A stretch of 64,000 nt of DNA from Rhodanobacter sp. L36 (GTDB lineage Bacteria > Pseudomonadota > Gammaproteobacteria > Xanthomonadales > Rhodanobacteraceae), in assembly GCF_009765755.1 (NCBI RefSeq), contig NZ_LMUV01000011.1, positions 212,671 to 276,670 of the forward strand. The letters are read 5' to 3'. Positions 37,186 to 47,329 of this stretch are shown one piece after another. The position numbers and the translations under genes are program-made. The notes beneath the pieces were generated by a model, which saw nothing but the letters and a program-made list of their open reading frames with translations, did no database searches and had not been told where the DNA came from. Numbering within the stretch: the stretch's first letter is position 1; each line of letters begins with the position of its first letter.

Positions 37186-38019
37186 ATGGGCAAGAAGAAT
37201 TCCACCGGTGGCTGGATCGTGGCTGGGATCGTGGTGCTGGGCGTCGTGGCCGCTGGCGTCTATTTGGCGCGTCGCGGGGCGCAGCTCGGTACATCGGCAT
37301 CTCCGGCAACGGCCGCGTCTTCCGCAGCAACGAACGTTGCCAACCCGGCGCCACCGCCGATCCAGCATCCGATTTCGCAGGCGTCGGTGCCGGCCAGCGC
37401 ATCGACGACTGCGTTGCCCGCACTGGACGACAGCGATGCGAGCGTGGCGTCTGCACTTGCCGACCTGGCTGGTGCGAGTGACGTTCACTCGCTGCTGATA
37501 TCGCAGCAGGTCATTCCGCGCATCGTCGCGACCATCGACTCGCTGCCGCGTCGTGGACTCGGCACGTTCATGCTGCCGGCTCGCACGCCGCGAGGAAATT
37601 TCATCGCGATCAATGGCCCCGCCGGCACGCTGATGAGCGAGCAGAACATTGCGCGCTACGCGCCGTACATGCGCATCGTGGAAAACGTCGACGCGAAAGC
37701 GCTGGTGTCGTGGTACGTGCGCAGCTATCCGCTGTTTCAGGACGCGTATCGACAGCTCGGTTATCCCAGGGGATATTTCAACGACCGGCTGATCGTGGTG
37801 ATCGACAACATGCTCGCCGCTCCCGACCTCGACCAGCCAGCCGCGTTGATTCCATCGAAGTCGTCGTACGCGTATGTCGATCCGTCGCTGGAATCGCTTT
37901 CGGCAGGACAGAAACTTTTGCTGCGCGTCGGCCCGGCCAACGAGGCAACGCTCAAGGCGAAGTTGCGCGAGATACGCGCCGCGATTGCCGGGCAGGCGCT
38001 TCCAGCGAAGCACGATTGA
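37186..38019 (+). CDS. DUF3014 membrane-anchored protein
   Basis: A 277-residue protein with one N-terminal membrane helix (about residues 10-28, GWIVAGIVVLGVVAAGVYLA), an alanine, proline and serine-rich linker (about 32-80), and a DUF3014 domain in the periplasm (about 95-270, LISQQVIPRIVATIDSLPRR, YAPYMRIVENVDAKALVSWYVRSYPLFQDAY and GYPRGYFNDRLIVVIDNML). The family has no known activity. It follows the ABC pair by 130 bp on the same strand; a connection is possible but not shown. Confidence 0.88.
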   Translation: MGKKNSTGGWIVAGIVVLGVVAAGVYLARRGAQLGTSASPATAASSAATNVANPAPPPIQHPISQASVPASASTTALPALDDSDASVASALADLAGASDVHSLLISQQVIPRIVATIDSLPRRGLGTFMLPARTPRGNFIAINGPAGTLMSEQNIARYAPYMRIVENVDAKALVSWYVRSYPLFQDAYRQLGYPRGYFNDRLIVVIDNMLAAPDLDQPAALIPSKSSYAYVDPSLESLSAGQKLLLRVGPANEATLKAKLREIRAAIAGQALPAKHD

Positions 38020-38062
38020 GTGTCGACGACGAATAGGCCTGTGCGGGTTCTCGTTGCAGAAC

Positions 38063-38671
38063 CTATCGCCGCGTCGGCGATGCCAGACGGCTGAGTAGTG
38101 TTGTGCATGCCTCGTCAATGATGCGTTTCTGCGCCGCCTTGCGTGGCGATGGTTGCCAGCCGATGACCGAATACCAATACGCCGGCGACTTGAGCATGGC
38201 CACGAACAGCTCGGCGGCGACGCGCGGATCGAGCTTGCCCAGCTTGCCGGCCTTGCCGGCTTCACTGAACCAGCGGAACAGGCCGTTTTCCTTTTCGCCG
38301 AACTGCACCATCAGTTGAAGGCTGCGTTGTTCGGAGCGCATGCATTCGATCATCATGACGCGGCTCAGTCGCACGAAACCCGGATCGCAGATCAGCTGCA
38401 TTTCCTTTTTTGCGATCTCGCGCAATTGCGTGGCGAAGTCGCGCTTGGCGTCGTAATGGAGCTTGCCGAGCGGATCGACCCGTTCGATCAGCAATGCGAA
38501 AACGGCTTCAAACACCGCGTCCTTGGAAGGGAAGTGCTTGTACAGCGTGCGCTTGGAAACCTCGGCGCGCGCCGCGATCGATTCCATGCTCGCGCCGGCC
38601 AGGCCCGCTTCCACGAGTTCGGCGATACCCGCGTCCAGCATGGCAGTACGTTTGGTGAGGCTTCGATTCAC
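38063..38671 (-). CDS. TetR-family regulator with tandem operators
   Basis: A 202-residue TetR-type protein (helix-turn-helix about 10-55, MLDAGIAELVEAGLAGASMESIAARAEVSKRTLYKHFPSKDAVF). The C-terminal domain contains the TetR_C blocks KEMQLICDPGFVRLSRVMMIE and RVAAELFVAMLKSPAYW. The GTG at 38671 is chosen: the longer frame starts at an ATG that overlaps an operator. It is divergent from an MBL-fold hydrolase gene and lies beside two copies of a putative operator, so it probably represses itself and the hydrolase. Confidence 0.85.
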   Translation of the reverse strand: MNRSLTKRTAMLDAGIAELVEAGLAGASMESIAARAEVSKRTLYKHFPSKDAVFEAVFALLIERVDPLGKLHYDAKRDFATQLREIAKKEMQLICDPGFVRLSRVMMIECMRSEQRSLQLMVQFGEKENGLFRWFSEAGKAGKLGKLDPRVAAELFVAMLKSPAYWYSVIGWQPSPRKAAQKRIIDEACTTLLSRLASPTRR

Positions 38672-38685
38672 GAGCGGCTGTCCTG

Positions 38686-38708
38686 AAAGTACACGCGACA
38701 GTTTACTT
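38686..38708. promoter_or_regulatory. TetR operator copy 1
   Basis: Motif AAAGTACACG-N5-GTTTACTT. The halves AAGTACAC and GTTTACTT form an inverted repeat with one mismatch. It begins 14 bp upstream of the TetR GTG start. Confidence 0.75.
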
Positions 38709-38725
38709 TTTTTATGGCCATCTAT

Positions 38726-38748
38726 AAAGTACACGGCATCGTTTACTT
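38726..38748. promoter_or_regulatory. TetR operator copy 2
   Basis: Second copy of AAAGTACACG-N5-GTTTACTT, identical to copy 1 outside the five-base spacer and exactly 40 bp away. It lies 17 bp upstream of the ATG of the hydrolase gene, where a bound regulator would cover the promoter or ribosome site. Confidence 0.75.
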
Positions 38749-38764
38749 ATTGCCGGAGTCCGTC

Positions 38765-39892
38765 ATGGCGTCCATCGTTTTCATCGCAGTCATCATCGCC
38801 CTCGCACTCGTAGGCTGGCGCGTGGCGATGCGCCGCAACACGTCCAAGCAGGATCACACCGGCGCGCTGACTTGGCGCGACGGTCGTTTCCAGAACGTCG
38901 CCGTCACGCATACCGGCAAGCTGGGTGAAGTGCTGCGGATGTTCTGGGTTCATCGCAGCCTTCGCCGCAAACCGCGCTTGTCCTTGCCGGTGGTTCCGGT
39001 GCGCGCTGATGTGCTGAAAGGACCGACATCGCAGGCGCTACGGGTGACGTGGCTTGGTCACTCCACCACGCTGATCGAAATTGACGGCCTGCGCCTGCTG
39101 ACTGACCCGGTGCTCAGCGATCGCGCTTCGCCGGTGCCGTTCGCGGGACCGAAGCGGTTCACGCCCCCGGCGCTGTCAGTCGATGATTTGCCGCCGATCG
39201 ACGCGGTGATTCTTTCGCATGATCACTTCGATCACCTGGATAGCGACACGATTCGCGCGCTGGCTGGCAAGGTTGGCCGTTTCTACACGACGCTGGGCGT
39301 GGGCGCACGGCTGACCGCTTGGGGCGTCTCGGCTGAACACGTGATCGAACTGGACTGGTGGCAGGAAGCGAGCTTCGGCCCGTTAACGCTGGCAGCCACG
39401 CCCGCTCAGCATTTTTCCGGGCGCGGACTGGGCGATCGCGACAGCACGCTTTGGGCGTCGTGGGTGGTGATGGGCTTGCGCGAACGGTTGTTCTTCAGCG
39501 GCGACACGGGCATGCACGCCGGCTTTGCAGAGATCGGCGAACGCTACGGACCGTTCGATCTCACGCTGGTCGAATGCGGTGCGTACAACGAATTGTGGCC
39601 CGACGTTCACATGCAGCCGGAGCAGTCGATTGCCGCGCATCGACTCGTGAAGGGTCGCACCATGATGCCGGTGCACTGGGGCACGTTTGATCTGGCAATG
39701 CATCGCTGGGACGAACCCGCCGAGCGCATTCGCGCGCTGGCCGCGGAGCAGGGCGTGCAGCTGGTGCAGCCTCGGCCGGGCGAAACCATCACGCCTGATT
39801 CGACATTGCGGTCGCCGTGGTGGCGGGCGTTCGAGCAGGAAACAGTTTCGGCATCGTCGCCGCCGCGCAATCAGCATCAACGGATCGCATGA
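38765..39892 (+). CDS. MBL-fold hydrolase (RomA/UlaG-like)
   Basis: A 375-residue metallo-beta-lactamase superfamily protein with an N-terminal membrane helix (about residues 1-19). The core motifs are TWLGHSTTLIEIDG, the metal site HDHFDHLD, a GDTGMH block and PVHWGTFD. This matches the lipid-hydrolase-like group of NAPE-PLD/RomA. GGAG precedes the ATG at 38765. It is divergent from the TetR gene and shares the tandem operator region, so it is probably regulated by it. The substrate is not known; membrane anchoring fits a lipid. Confidence 0.88.
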   Translation: MASIVFIAVIIALALVGWRVAMRRNTSKQDHTGALTWRDGRFQNVAVTHTGKLGEVLRMFWVHRSLRRKPRLSLPVVPVRADVLKGPTSQALRVTWLGHSTTLIEIDGLRLLTDPVLSDRASPVPFAGPKRFTPPALSVDDLPPIDAVILSHDHFDHLDSDTIRALAGKVGRFYTTLGVGARLTAWGVSAEHVIELDWWQEASFGPLTLAATPAQHFSGRGLGDRDSTLWASWVVMGLRERLFFSGDTGMHAGFAEIGERYGPFDLTLVECGAYNELWPDVHMQPEQSIAAHRLVKGRTMMPVHWGTFDLAMHRWDEPAERIRALAAEQGVQLVQPRPGETITPDSTLRSPWWRAFEQETVSASSPPRNQHQRIA

Positions 39893-39974
39893 GGCTGTTG
39901 AAACCGCACAACAGGATCGCCACCGCGAACGCGATCGACGATCTTGCGCGGGATTGGTCCGAAGGCTGTCGTGA

Positions 39975-40952
39975 TCAGCTGTGTCCGGCGATCTCGTGCG
40001 GCACGTAGTGTTCTTCGACCGCGCTGATTTCTTCCGGCGTCAGCACGAGTGACATCGCCGCGACTGCATCATCGAGATGCTGTGCCTTCGACGCGCCAAC
40101 GATCGGCGCGGTGATGAACGGCTTCTGCGCCATCCAGGCCAGTGCGACCTGCGCTTTCGACACACCGCGAGCTGCGGCAACTTTGGCGACTGCTTCGACG
40201 ATGCGCTTGTCAGCGTCGGGCACGGTGTACAGCGTCTTGCCGAATTCATCGGTCTGCATGCGTTCGGTGGTGTCGTTCCAATCGCGCGTGAGGCGGCCGC
40301 GCGCCAGCGGGCTCCACGGAATCACGCCGATGCCCTGGCTTTGACAGAGCGGCATCATTTCGCGTTCTTCTTCGCGATAGAGCAGGTTGTAGTGGTTCTG
40401 CATGGTGGCGAAACGCGTCCAGCCATGTTGTTCGGCGAGGTACAGCGCCTTGCTGAATTGCCAGGCGTACATCGACGACGCACCGATGTAGCGCGCCTTG
40501 CCGGCCTTCACCACGTCATGCATGGCTTCGAGTGTTTCCTCGATCGGCGTGTGCGGATCCCATCGATGGATCTGGTAGAGGTCGACATAGTCGGTGCCCA
40601 ACCGGCGCAGGCTGTGATCGATCTGCGCCATGATCGATTTGCGCGACAGCCCCATGCCGTTGGGGCCTGCGTGCATGCGTCCGTGCACCTTGGTTGCCAG
40701 CACGATCGCATCGCGCTGGGTGAATTCCTTCAGCACGCGGCCGACGATTTCCTCGGAGCTGCCGTCGGAATACACGTTGGCGGTATCGAAGAAATTGATG
40801 CCCAGATCGATCGCCTTGCGGATCAGCGGCCTGCTCGCTGCATCGTCCAGCGTCCAAGCGTGATTGCCACGCTGCGGTTCGCCGTAGGTCATGCAACCGA
40901 GGCAGACGCGCGATACGTCCAGGCCGGTGCGGCCGAGCTTCACGTACTCCAT
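39975..40952 (-). CDS. Aldo/keto reductase
   Basis: A 325-residue NADPH-dependent aldo/keto reductase. The tetrad is seen as FDTANVYS (Asp and Tyr), ATKVHG (Lys) and IHRWD (His). The start LGRTGLDVSRVCLGCMTYG is typical, as is GVIPWSPLARGRLTRDW. The size and pattern fit the YajO/tas-like or AKR13/14 groups. AGGAG lies upstream of the ATG. It is divergent from the borosin methyltransferase; there is no sign that it acts on the peptide. Confidence 0.93.
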   Translation of the reverse strand: MEYVKLGRTGLDVSRVCLGCMTYGEPQRGNHAWTLDDAASRPLIRKAIDLGINFFDTANVYSDGSSEEIVGRVLKEFTQRDAIVLATKVHGRMHAGPNGMGLSRKSIMAQIDHSLRRLGTDYVDLYQIHRWDPHTPIEETLEAMHDVVKAGKARYIGASSMYAWQFSKALYLAEQHGWTRFATMQNHYNLLYREEEREMMPLCQSQGIGVIPWSPLARGRLTRDWNDTTERMQTDEFGKTLYTVPDADKRIVEAVAKVAAARGVSKAQVALAWMAQKPFITAPIVGASKAQHLDDAVAAMSLVLTPEEISAVEEHYVPHEIAGHS

Positions 40953-41092
40953 GACGGACTCCTGATGATGTGATGAGGCAGCTTACTCAATGCGTCGTGC
41001 AGAACGCGTGGGCGCAAGAACTCGTGGACAACTGGCGCAACCCTCAAGCGCAGTAAATAATGCGTGCTCCGCCACGTCGCGAGCGCGCACCG

Positions 41093-41905
41093 ATGAATGC
41101 AGAACGGCCAACCGGAAGTCTGGTCAACGTGGGGCTCGGCATGACGCTCGGGTCGCATATCAGTCCGCTATCGCGCAGCCATATCGAACAAGCGGATGTG
41201 GTGTTTGCAAACCTTTCCGATGGCATTGTCGAGCTGTGGCTGCAGCAGATGAATGCGGACGTGCGAAGCCTGCAACCGCTTTATCAGGAAGGTAAGTCGC
41301 GCATGCAGACTTACTGGCAGATGGTGGAAACCATCATGGCCGAAGTGCGCGCGGGCAAGCGCGTCTGCGGAGCTTTCTATGGGCATCCGGGTGTGTTTGC
41401 GTGGGCGCCACACAAGACCATCGAAATGGCGCGCAGCGAAGGTTTCGAGGCCCACATGGAGCCCGGCATCTCGGCTGAGGATTGTCTGTATGCCGATCTC
41501 GGCATCGATCCGGGCAACTTCGGTTGTCAGCATTTCGAGGCGAGCCAGTTGCTGTTCTACCAGCGCCGCATCGATCCGACCGCTTATCTGATCCTGTGGC
41601 AGGTCGGCCTGGTCGGCGACCAGTCGCTGACCCGGTTCTCGACCGGGCCGGCCTATCGTGAGTTGCTGGTGGAAGTGCTCGCGCGCGAGTACCCGCTGAC
41701 GCACGAAGTGATCATCTACCGTTGCGCCACGTTGCCCATCCAGCAGCCGCGCATGGAGCGGATCACCCTTGGCGACCTGCCCAAAGCCGATATCGGCATG
41801 CCCGATACGGTGGTGGTTCCGCCCGTCCGCGCACTCCAGCCGGACACCGTGATGCGGGCGCGACTCGCCGAACTCGACCTCGCGGCTGCCAACGACGCCG
41901 GCTGA
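41093..41905 (+). CDS. Borosin-type peptide backbone N-methyltransferase
   Basis: A 270-residue stand-alone methyltransferase of the tetrapyrrole-methylase-like class III fold that matches the bacterial split-borosin enzyme SonM and the methyltransferase half of fungal OphMA. The start GSLVNVGLGMTLGSHISPLSRSHIEQADVVF, YGHPGVF (96-102), PGISAEDCLYADLGIDPG (124-141) and LILWQVGLVGDQSLT are nearly diagnostic. Y64, R70, Y74 and Y96 keep the same spacing as the catalytic Tyr66, Arg72, Tyr76 and Tyr98 of OphMA (recalled from the literature). It should move methyl groups from SAM to backbone amides of the peptide encoded 229 bp downstream. ATG codons at 41060 and 41093 are possible; the shorter is used because similarity begins there. 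Confidence 0.93.
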   Translation: MNAERPTGSLVNVGLGMTLGSHISPLSRSHIEQADVVFANLSDGIVELWLQQMNADVRSLQPLYQEGKSRMQTYWQMVETIMAEVRAGKRVCGAFYGHPGVFAWAPHKTIEMARSEGFEAHMEPGISAEDCLYADLGIDPGNFGCQHFEASQLLFYQRRIDPTAYLILWQVGLVGDQSLTRFSTGPAYRELLVEVLAREYPLTHEVIIYRCATLPIQQPRMERITLGDLPKADIGMPDTVVVPPVRALQPDTVMRARLAELDLAAANDAG

Positions 41906-41926
41906 AGAGGTCAATCAGACGTCCGT

Positions 41927-41948
41927 ACGCCGGTATGCGGGCGTTTTT
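41927..41948 (+). terminator. Weak hairpin-plus-T-tract after the methyltransferase
   Basis: Short stem ACGCC/GGCGT with an eight-base loop followed by a run of T, 22 bases after the stop codon. The stem is only five pairs, so it may be a partial attenuator that lets some transcripts continue into the precursor gene. Confidence 0.35.
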
Positions 41949-42133
41949 GCACGCCGCAGCTCCCTGGAAAGGAGAACTGCAGCACGCCGCCGCATGAGCG
42001 CCAGTGCTACGTGGCGGGGCCACACTTAAGATGGAACTTCAAGTCTGCCCTCTTGGGCGGCTTGAACGCGGGCATCTGTTTCATCACGAAGCAGACCCGA
42101 CATCCAAACCCTGCCCCCTACTGGAGAATTCAC

Positions 42134-42400
42134 ATGTCCAACATCATCAACTTCCTGGAAATGATCGGCCAGAACGCCAACCTGCGGAACGCTTCGCGCA
42201 GCGACATGCTGGCCACCATGACCGCGATGCAGATCGCCCCTGAACTGCAGGAAGCCCTTCTTTCGAAGAATCCGCAACAGCTCGAAACCGCGCTCGGCGC
42301 CAGCAACGTCTGCTGCATGATGCTTCCCGCCACGGTCTGCTGCATGATGCTTCCGGGCATGAACGACGACACGGCGTTCCACCAGGAGTTGTGTGCCTGA
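42134..42400 (+). CDS. Split borosin precursor peptide with duplicated core
   Basis: An 88-residue peptide encoded 229 bp after the methyltransferase. The N-terminal part (about 1-56) is a predicted small helical leader resembling the borosin-binding domain (INFLEMIGQNANLRNASRS, then SDMLATMTAMQIAPELQEALL). Its C-terminus carries two copies of VCCMMLP (59-65 and 68-74), then GMNDDTAF and a last Cys (87). This is the likely substrate region for N-methylation. The ATG follows GGAG at seven bases. It is transcribed in the same direction as the enzyme, with no other gene between. The pairing with the enzyme is strong; the exact modification sites are not known. Confidence 0.88.
   Translation: MSNIINFLEMIGQNANLRNASRSDMLATMTAMQIAPELQEALLSKNPQQLETALGASNVCCMMLPATVCCMMLPGMNDDTAFHQELCA
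42308..42355 (+). repeat. Duplicated core segment of the precursor
   Basis: Two direct repeats of 21 bp each (42308-42328 and 42335-42355), identical over 20 bases and separated by 6 bp, encode VCCMMLP twice with a nine-residue period. The near identity points to a recent tandem duplication inside the core-coding part. Confidence 0.85.
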
Positions 42401-42412
42401 AAATCGGCACAC
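42391..42412 (+). other. Hairpin spanning the precursor stop codon
   Basis: Inverted repeat GTGTGCC (42391-42397) and GGCACAC (42406-42412) around the TGA stop of the precursor gene. An extra T-A pair extends it to eight. No T-tract follows, so it may stabilise or process the short mRNA rather than terminate it. Confidence 0.5.
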
Positions 42413-42632
42413 AGCCTGATGTGACATGGCAACGAGTTCGGCCGGTGCGGGAGTGCCAATGGTGCTTCACATTCGGAACGGCAGCTGTCCCGCATGATCG
42501 CGGCGTCGATTATGCGGGACGGCTCGGGCGGACCGCGGTCGCATTTGAAACATGCTGGCGAAGCGAGAGAAATTGGCACATGCAAGACCGACAGCGATGC
42601 GTGAAAACTTCGGATACCGGCTGGGAATACCG

Positions 42633-44414
42633 ATGCACGCATTGAGGTTCCGGATTGTGTGGCTAACGGTTTGTCTCCTGCTTGGATCATTCGGTCCAAG
42701 CATGGCCCTGTGCGATACGGCAACAAAACCGAAGGTCGCGGACCTGCTGGTACAGGCGGACAACTCAAAGACGTCCGACCATGATCGGTTCCTTCGGCTG
42801 CTGAATGAATTGCACGCCGACTCGGCCGACTTGTCGACCGAACAGAAGTTTTATCTGGACTATTTGCAGGCTTGGCAGAACGGGTATCAGGGCGATTATC
42901 AGGCGTCGACCTCGCTCATCGATGCATTGATCGAGAACTCGGGAGATACCATCCTGCGATTCCGCGGCGGCCTGCTTCTGGTGAACACGCTGGCAGAGCG
43001 ATCACGCTTCGACGAAGCCTTCAAGCAGCTGAATCTGCTGCTTGGCGAGCTGCCGGAAATCAGCGATCCGGATGTCCGTGCGCAGGCCTTCACCACAGCG
43101 GCCTATCTTTATGGCGAGGCCGGGCAATATGGTCTGGCGTCCAGTTATGCCGACAAGTTGTTGAAGGATCATCCGGCAGCCGACGAAATTTCCTGCAAGA
43201 TAACCTTCGTCAAACTCGGCGCGCTCTACCGGGATGGCAAGTTCGCCGGCATCGGACAACAGTTTCAGAACGGCATCGACCTTTGTTTGAAAGTAGGCGA
43301 CACGCTCTATGCCAATGGCATCCGCTTTTTCGTGGCGAGCCTCGATGTACAGCAAAAAAAGTCGGGGCAGGCGATTCAGCTTCTGACGGATCACGACGCC
43401 GAAGTGCGGCGCAGCGGTTATCAATGGCAGATTTCACAGTTCGATGCGTTGTTGTCCAAGGCGTATCTGGACACGGGCCATATCGAGCAGGCCCGCGAGT
43501 CGGCATTGCGGGTGATCGCGCAGAGCGTGCAGGATCAGTACGCCGAGTCGCTGAGCATGGCCTACCAGGTTCTCTACATGATCGAGAAAGGCGACGGCAA
43601 TCCAGCCGCTGCGCTGGCGTACCACGAGCAATACATGAAGGCGAGCCAGCGCTATCAGGATGCGCTGAGTTCGCGCGTGCTGGCTTATCAGATCGTGCAG
43701 CAGGAACTGCTCTCGAAAAAGTTGCAGATCGATACGTTGAGCAAGCAGAACCAGATCCTGCAGTTGCAGCAGGCGTTCGGACGAAAGAAGGGCGAAGCCA
43801 GCCGGCTGTACATCGTGCTGCTGCTGATGGTGGTGGCGTTCATTGCGTTCTGGGCTTATCGCATCAAGCGATCCCAATTGCGCTTCATGGGTCTTGCCCG
43901 CCGCGATGGACTCACCGGAATTTTCAATCGCCAGCACTTCGTCACCGCCTCCGAACAGCAACTGCAGGCATGCCGGAAATCCGCGCGCGAAGTCTGTCTG
44001 GTGCTGATCGACCTGGATCACTTCAAGAGCATCAACGATACGCACGGCCATTCCGTAGGCGATCGCGTGCTTCGCCGCACCGTCGCCACCTGCCAGGCGC
44101 ATTTGCGCACGTCGGATATCTTTGGCCGTCTGGGCGGCGAAGAGTTCGGCATCGTGCTGCCGGATTGCCCATTGGAAAAGGCACTCGGCCGTGTCGAGTT
44201 GATGCGCCTGGCGATCGCTTCGGTCACAGCCGACGATGATGTTTCCGGCATATGCATTTCCGCCAGTTTCGGTGTCGCAAGCAGCAGCAACTCGGGCTAC
44301 GAATTGCGCCAGTTGTTGATTCATGCCGACGAAGCGTTGTATGGCGCCAAGCGCGACGGGCGCAATCGCGTCAACGTCAGCCTTGCAACGCATCAGCCCT
44401 CGCGCGCCGTCTGA
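42633..44414 (+). CDS. TPR-containing diguanylate cyclase
   Basis: A 593-residue regulator. A signal peptide or signal anchor (about 1-25, IVWLTVCLLLGSFGPSMALC) is followed by periplasmic TPR-like helical repeats (about 40-360), a membrane helix (about 395-415, YIVLLLMVVAFIAFWAY) and a cytosolic GGDEF domain (from about 428). The active site is GGEEF, and RTSD five residues before it is the inhibitory I-site. It should make c-di-GMP in response to something sensed outside. Starts at 42552 and 42597 are in frame but less likely. It is 232 bp downstream of the precursor gene; a connection to the borosin is not shown. Confidence 0.9.
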   Translation: MHALRFRIVWLTVCLLLGSFGPSMALCDTATKPKVADLLVQADNSKTSDHDRFLRLLNELHADSADLSTEQKFYLDYLQAWQNGYQGDYQASTSLIDALIENSGDTILRFRGGLLLVNTLAERSRFDEAFKQLNLLLGELPEISDPDVRAQAFTTAAYLYGEAGQYGLASSYADKLLKDHPAADEISCKITFVKLGALYRDGKFAGIGQQFQNGIDLCLKVGDTLYANGIRFFVASLDVQQKKSGQAIQLLTDHDAEVRRSGYQWQISQFDALLSKAYLDTGHIEQARESALRVIAQSVQDQYAESLSMAYQVLYMIEKGDGNPAAALAYHEQYMKASQRYQDALSSRVLAYQIVQQELLSKKLQIDTLSKQNQILQLQQAFGRKKGEASRLYIVLLLMVVAFIAFWAYRIKRSQLRFMGLARRDGLTGIFNRQHFVTASEQQLQACRKSAREVCLVLIDLDHFKSINDTHGHSVGDRVLRRTVATCQAHLRTSDIFGRLGGEEFGIVLPDCPLEKALGRVELMRLAIASVTADDDVSGICISASFGVASSSNSGYELRQLLIHADEALYGAKRDGRNRVNVSLATHQPSRAV

Positions 44415-44420
44415 GCGCGT

Positions 44421-47174
<2,754 letters not shown>

Positions 47175-47329
47175 GGTGAGCATTCCCCAATGGCCGCACG
47201 CAGCCGATCGCGCCACTGTGCCAGACCCTCGTCCGACACGCGTAGCCCATCAGTTGGGTAGGGATTTTCGATCCCGCGCTCGTGGCGAGGGCGCGGTCGA
47301 TCCATCCGTGGCTCGCCTCCCGATGCCGT

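Noticed and set aside
39975-40952. Aldo/keto reductase as a borosin tailoring enzyme
   Set aside because: Transcribed in the opposite direction and of a general housekeeping type; no sequence reason to link it.
41722-42023. Short frames in the borosin spacer (both strands)
   Set aside because: They overlap the methyltransferase or lack ribosome sites; none resembles a peptide leader.
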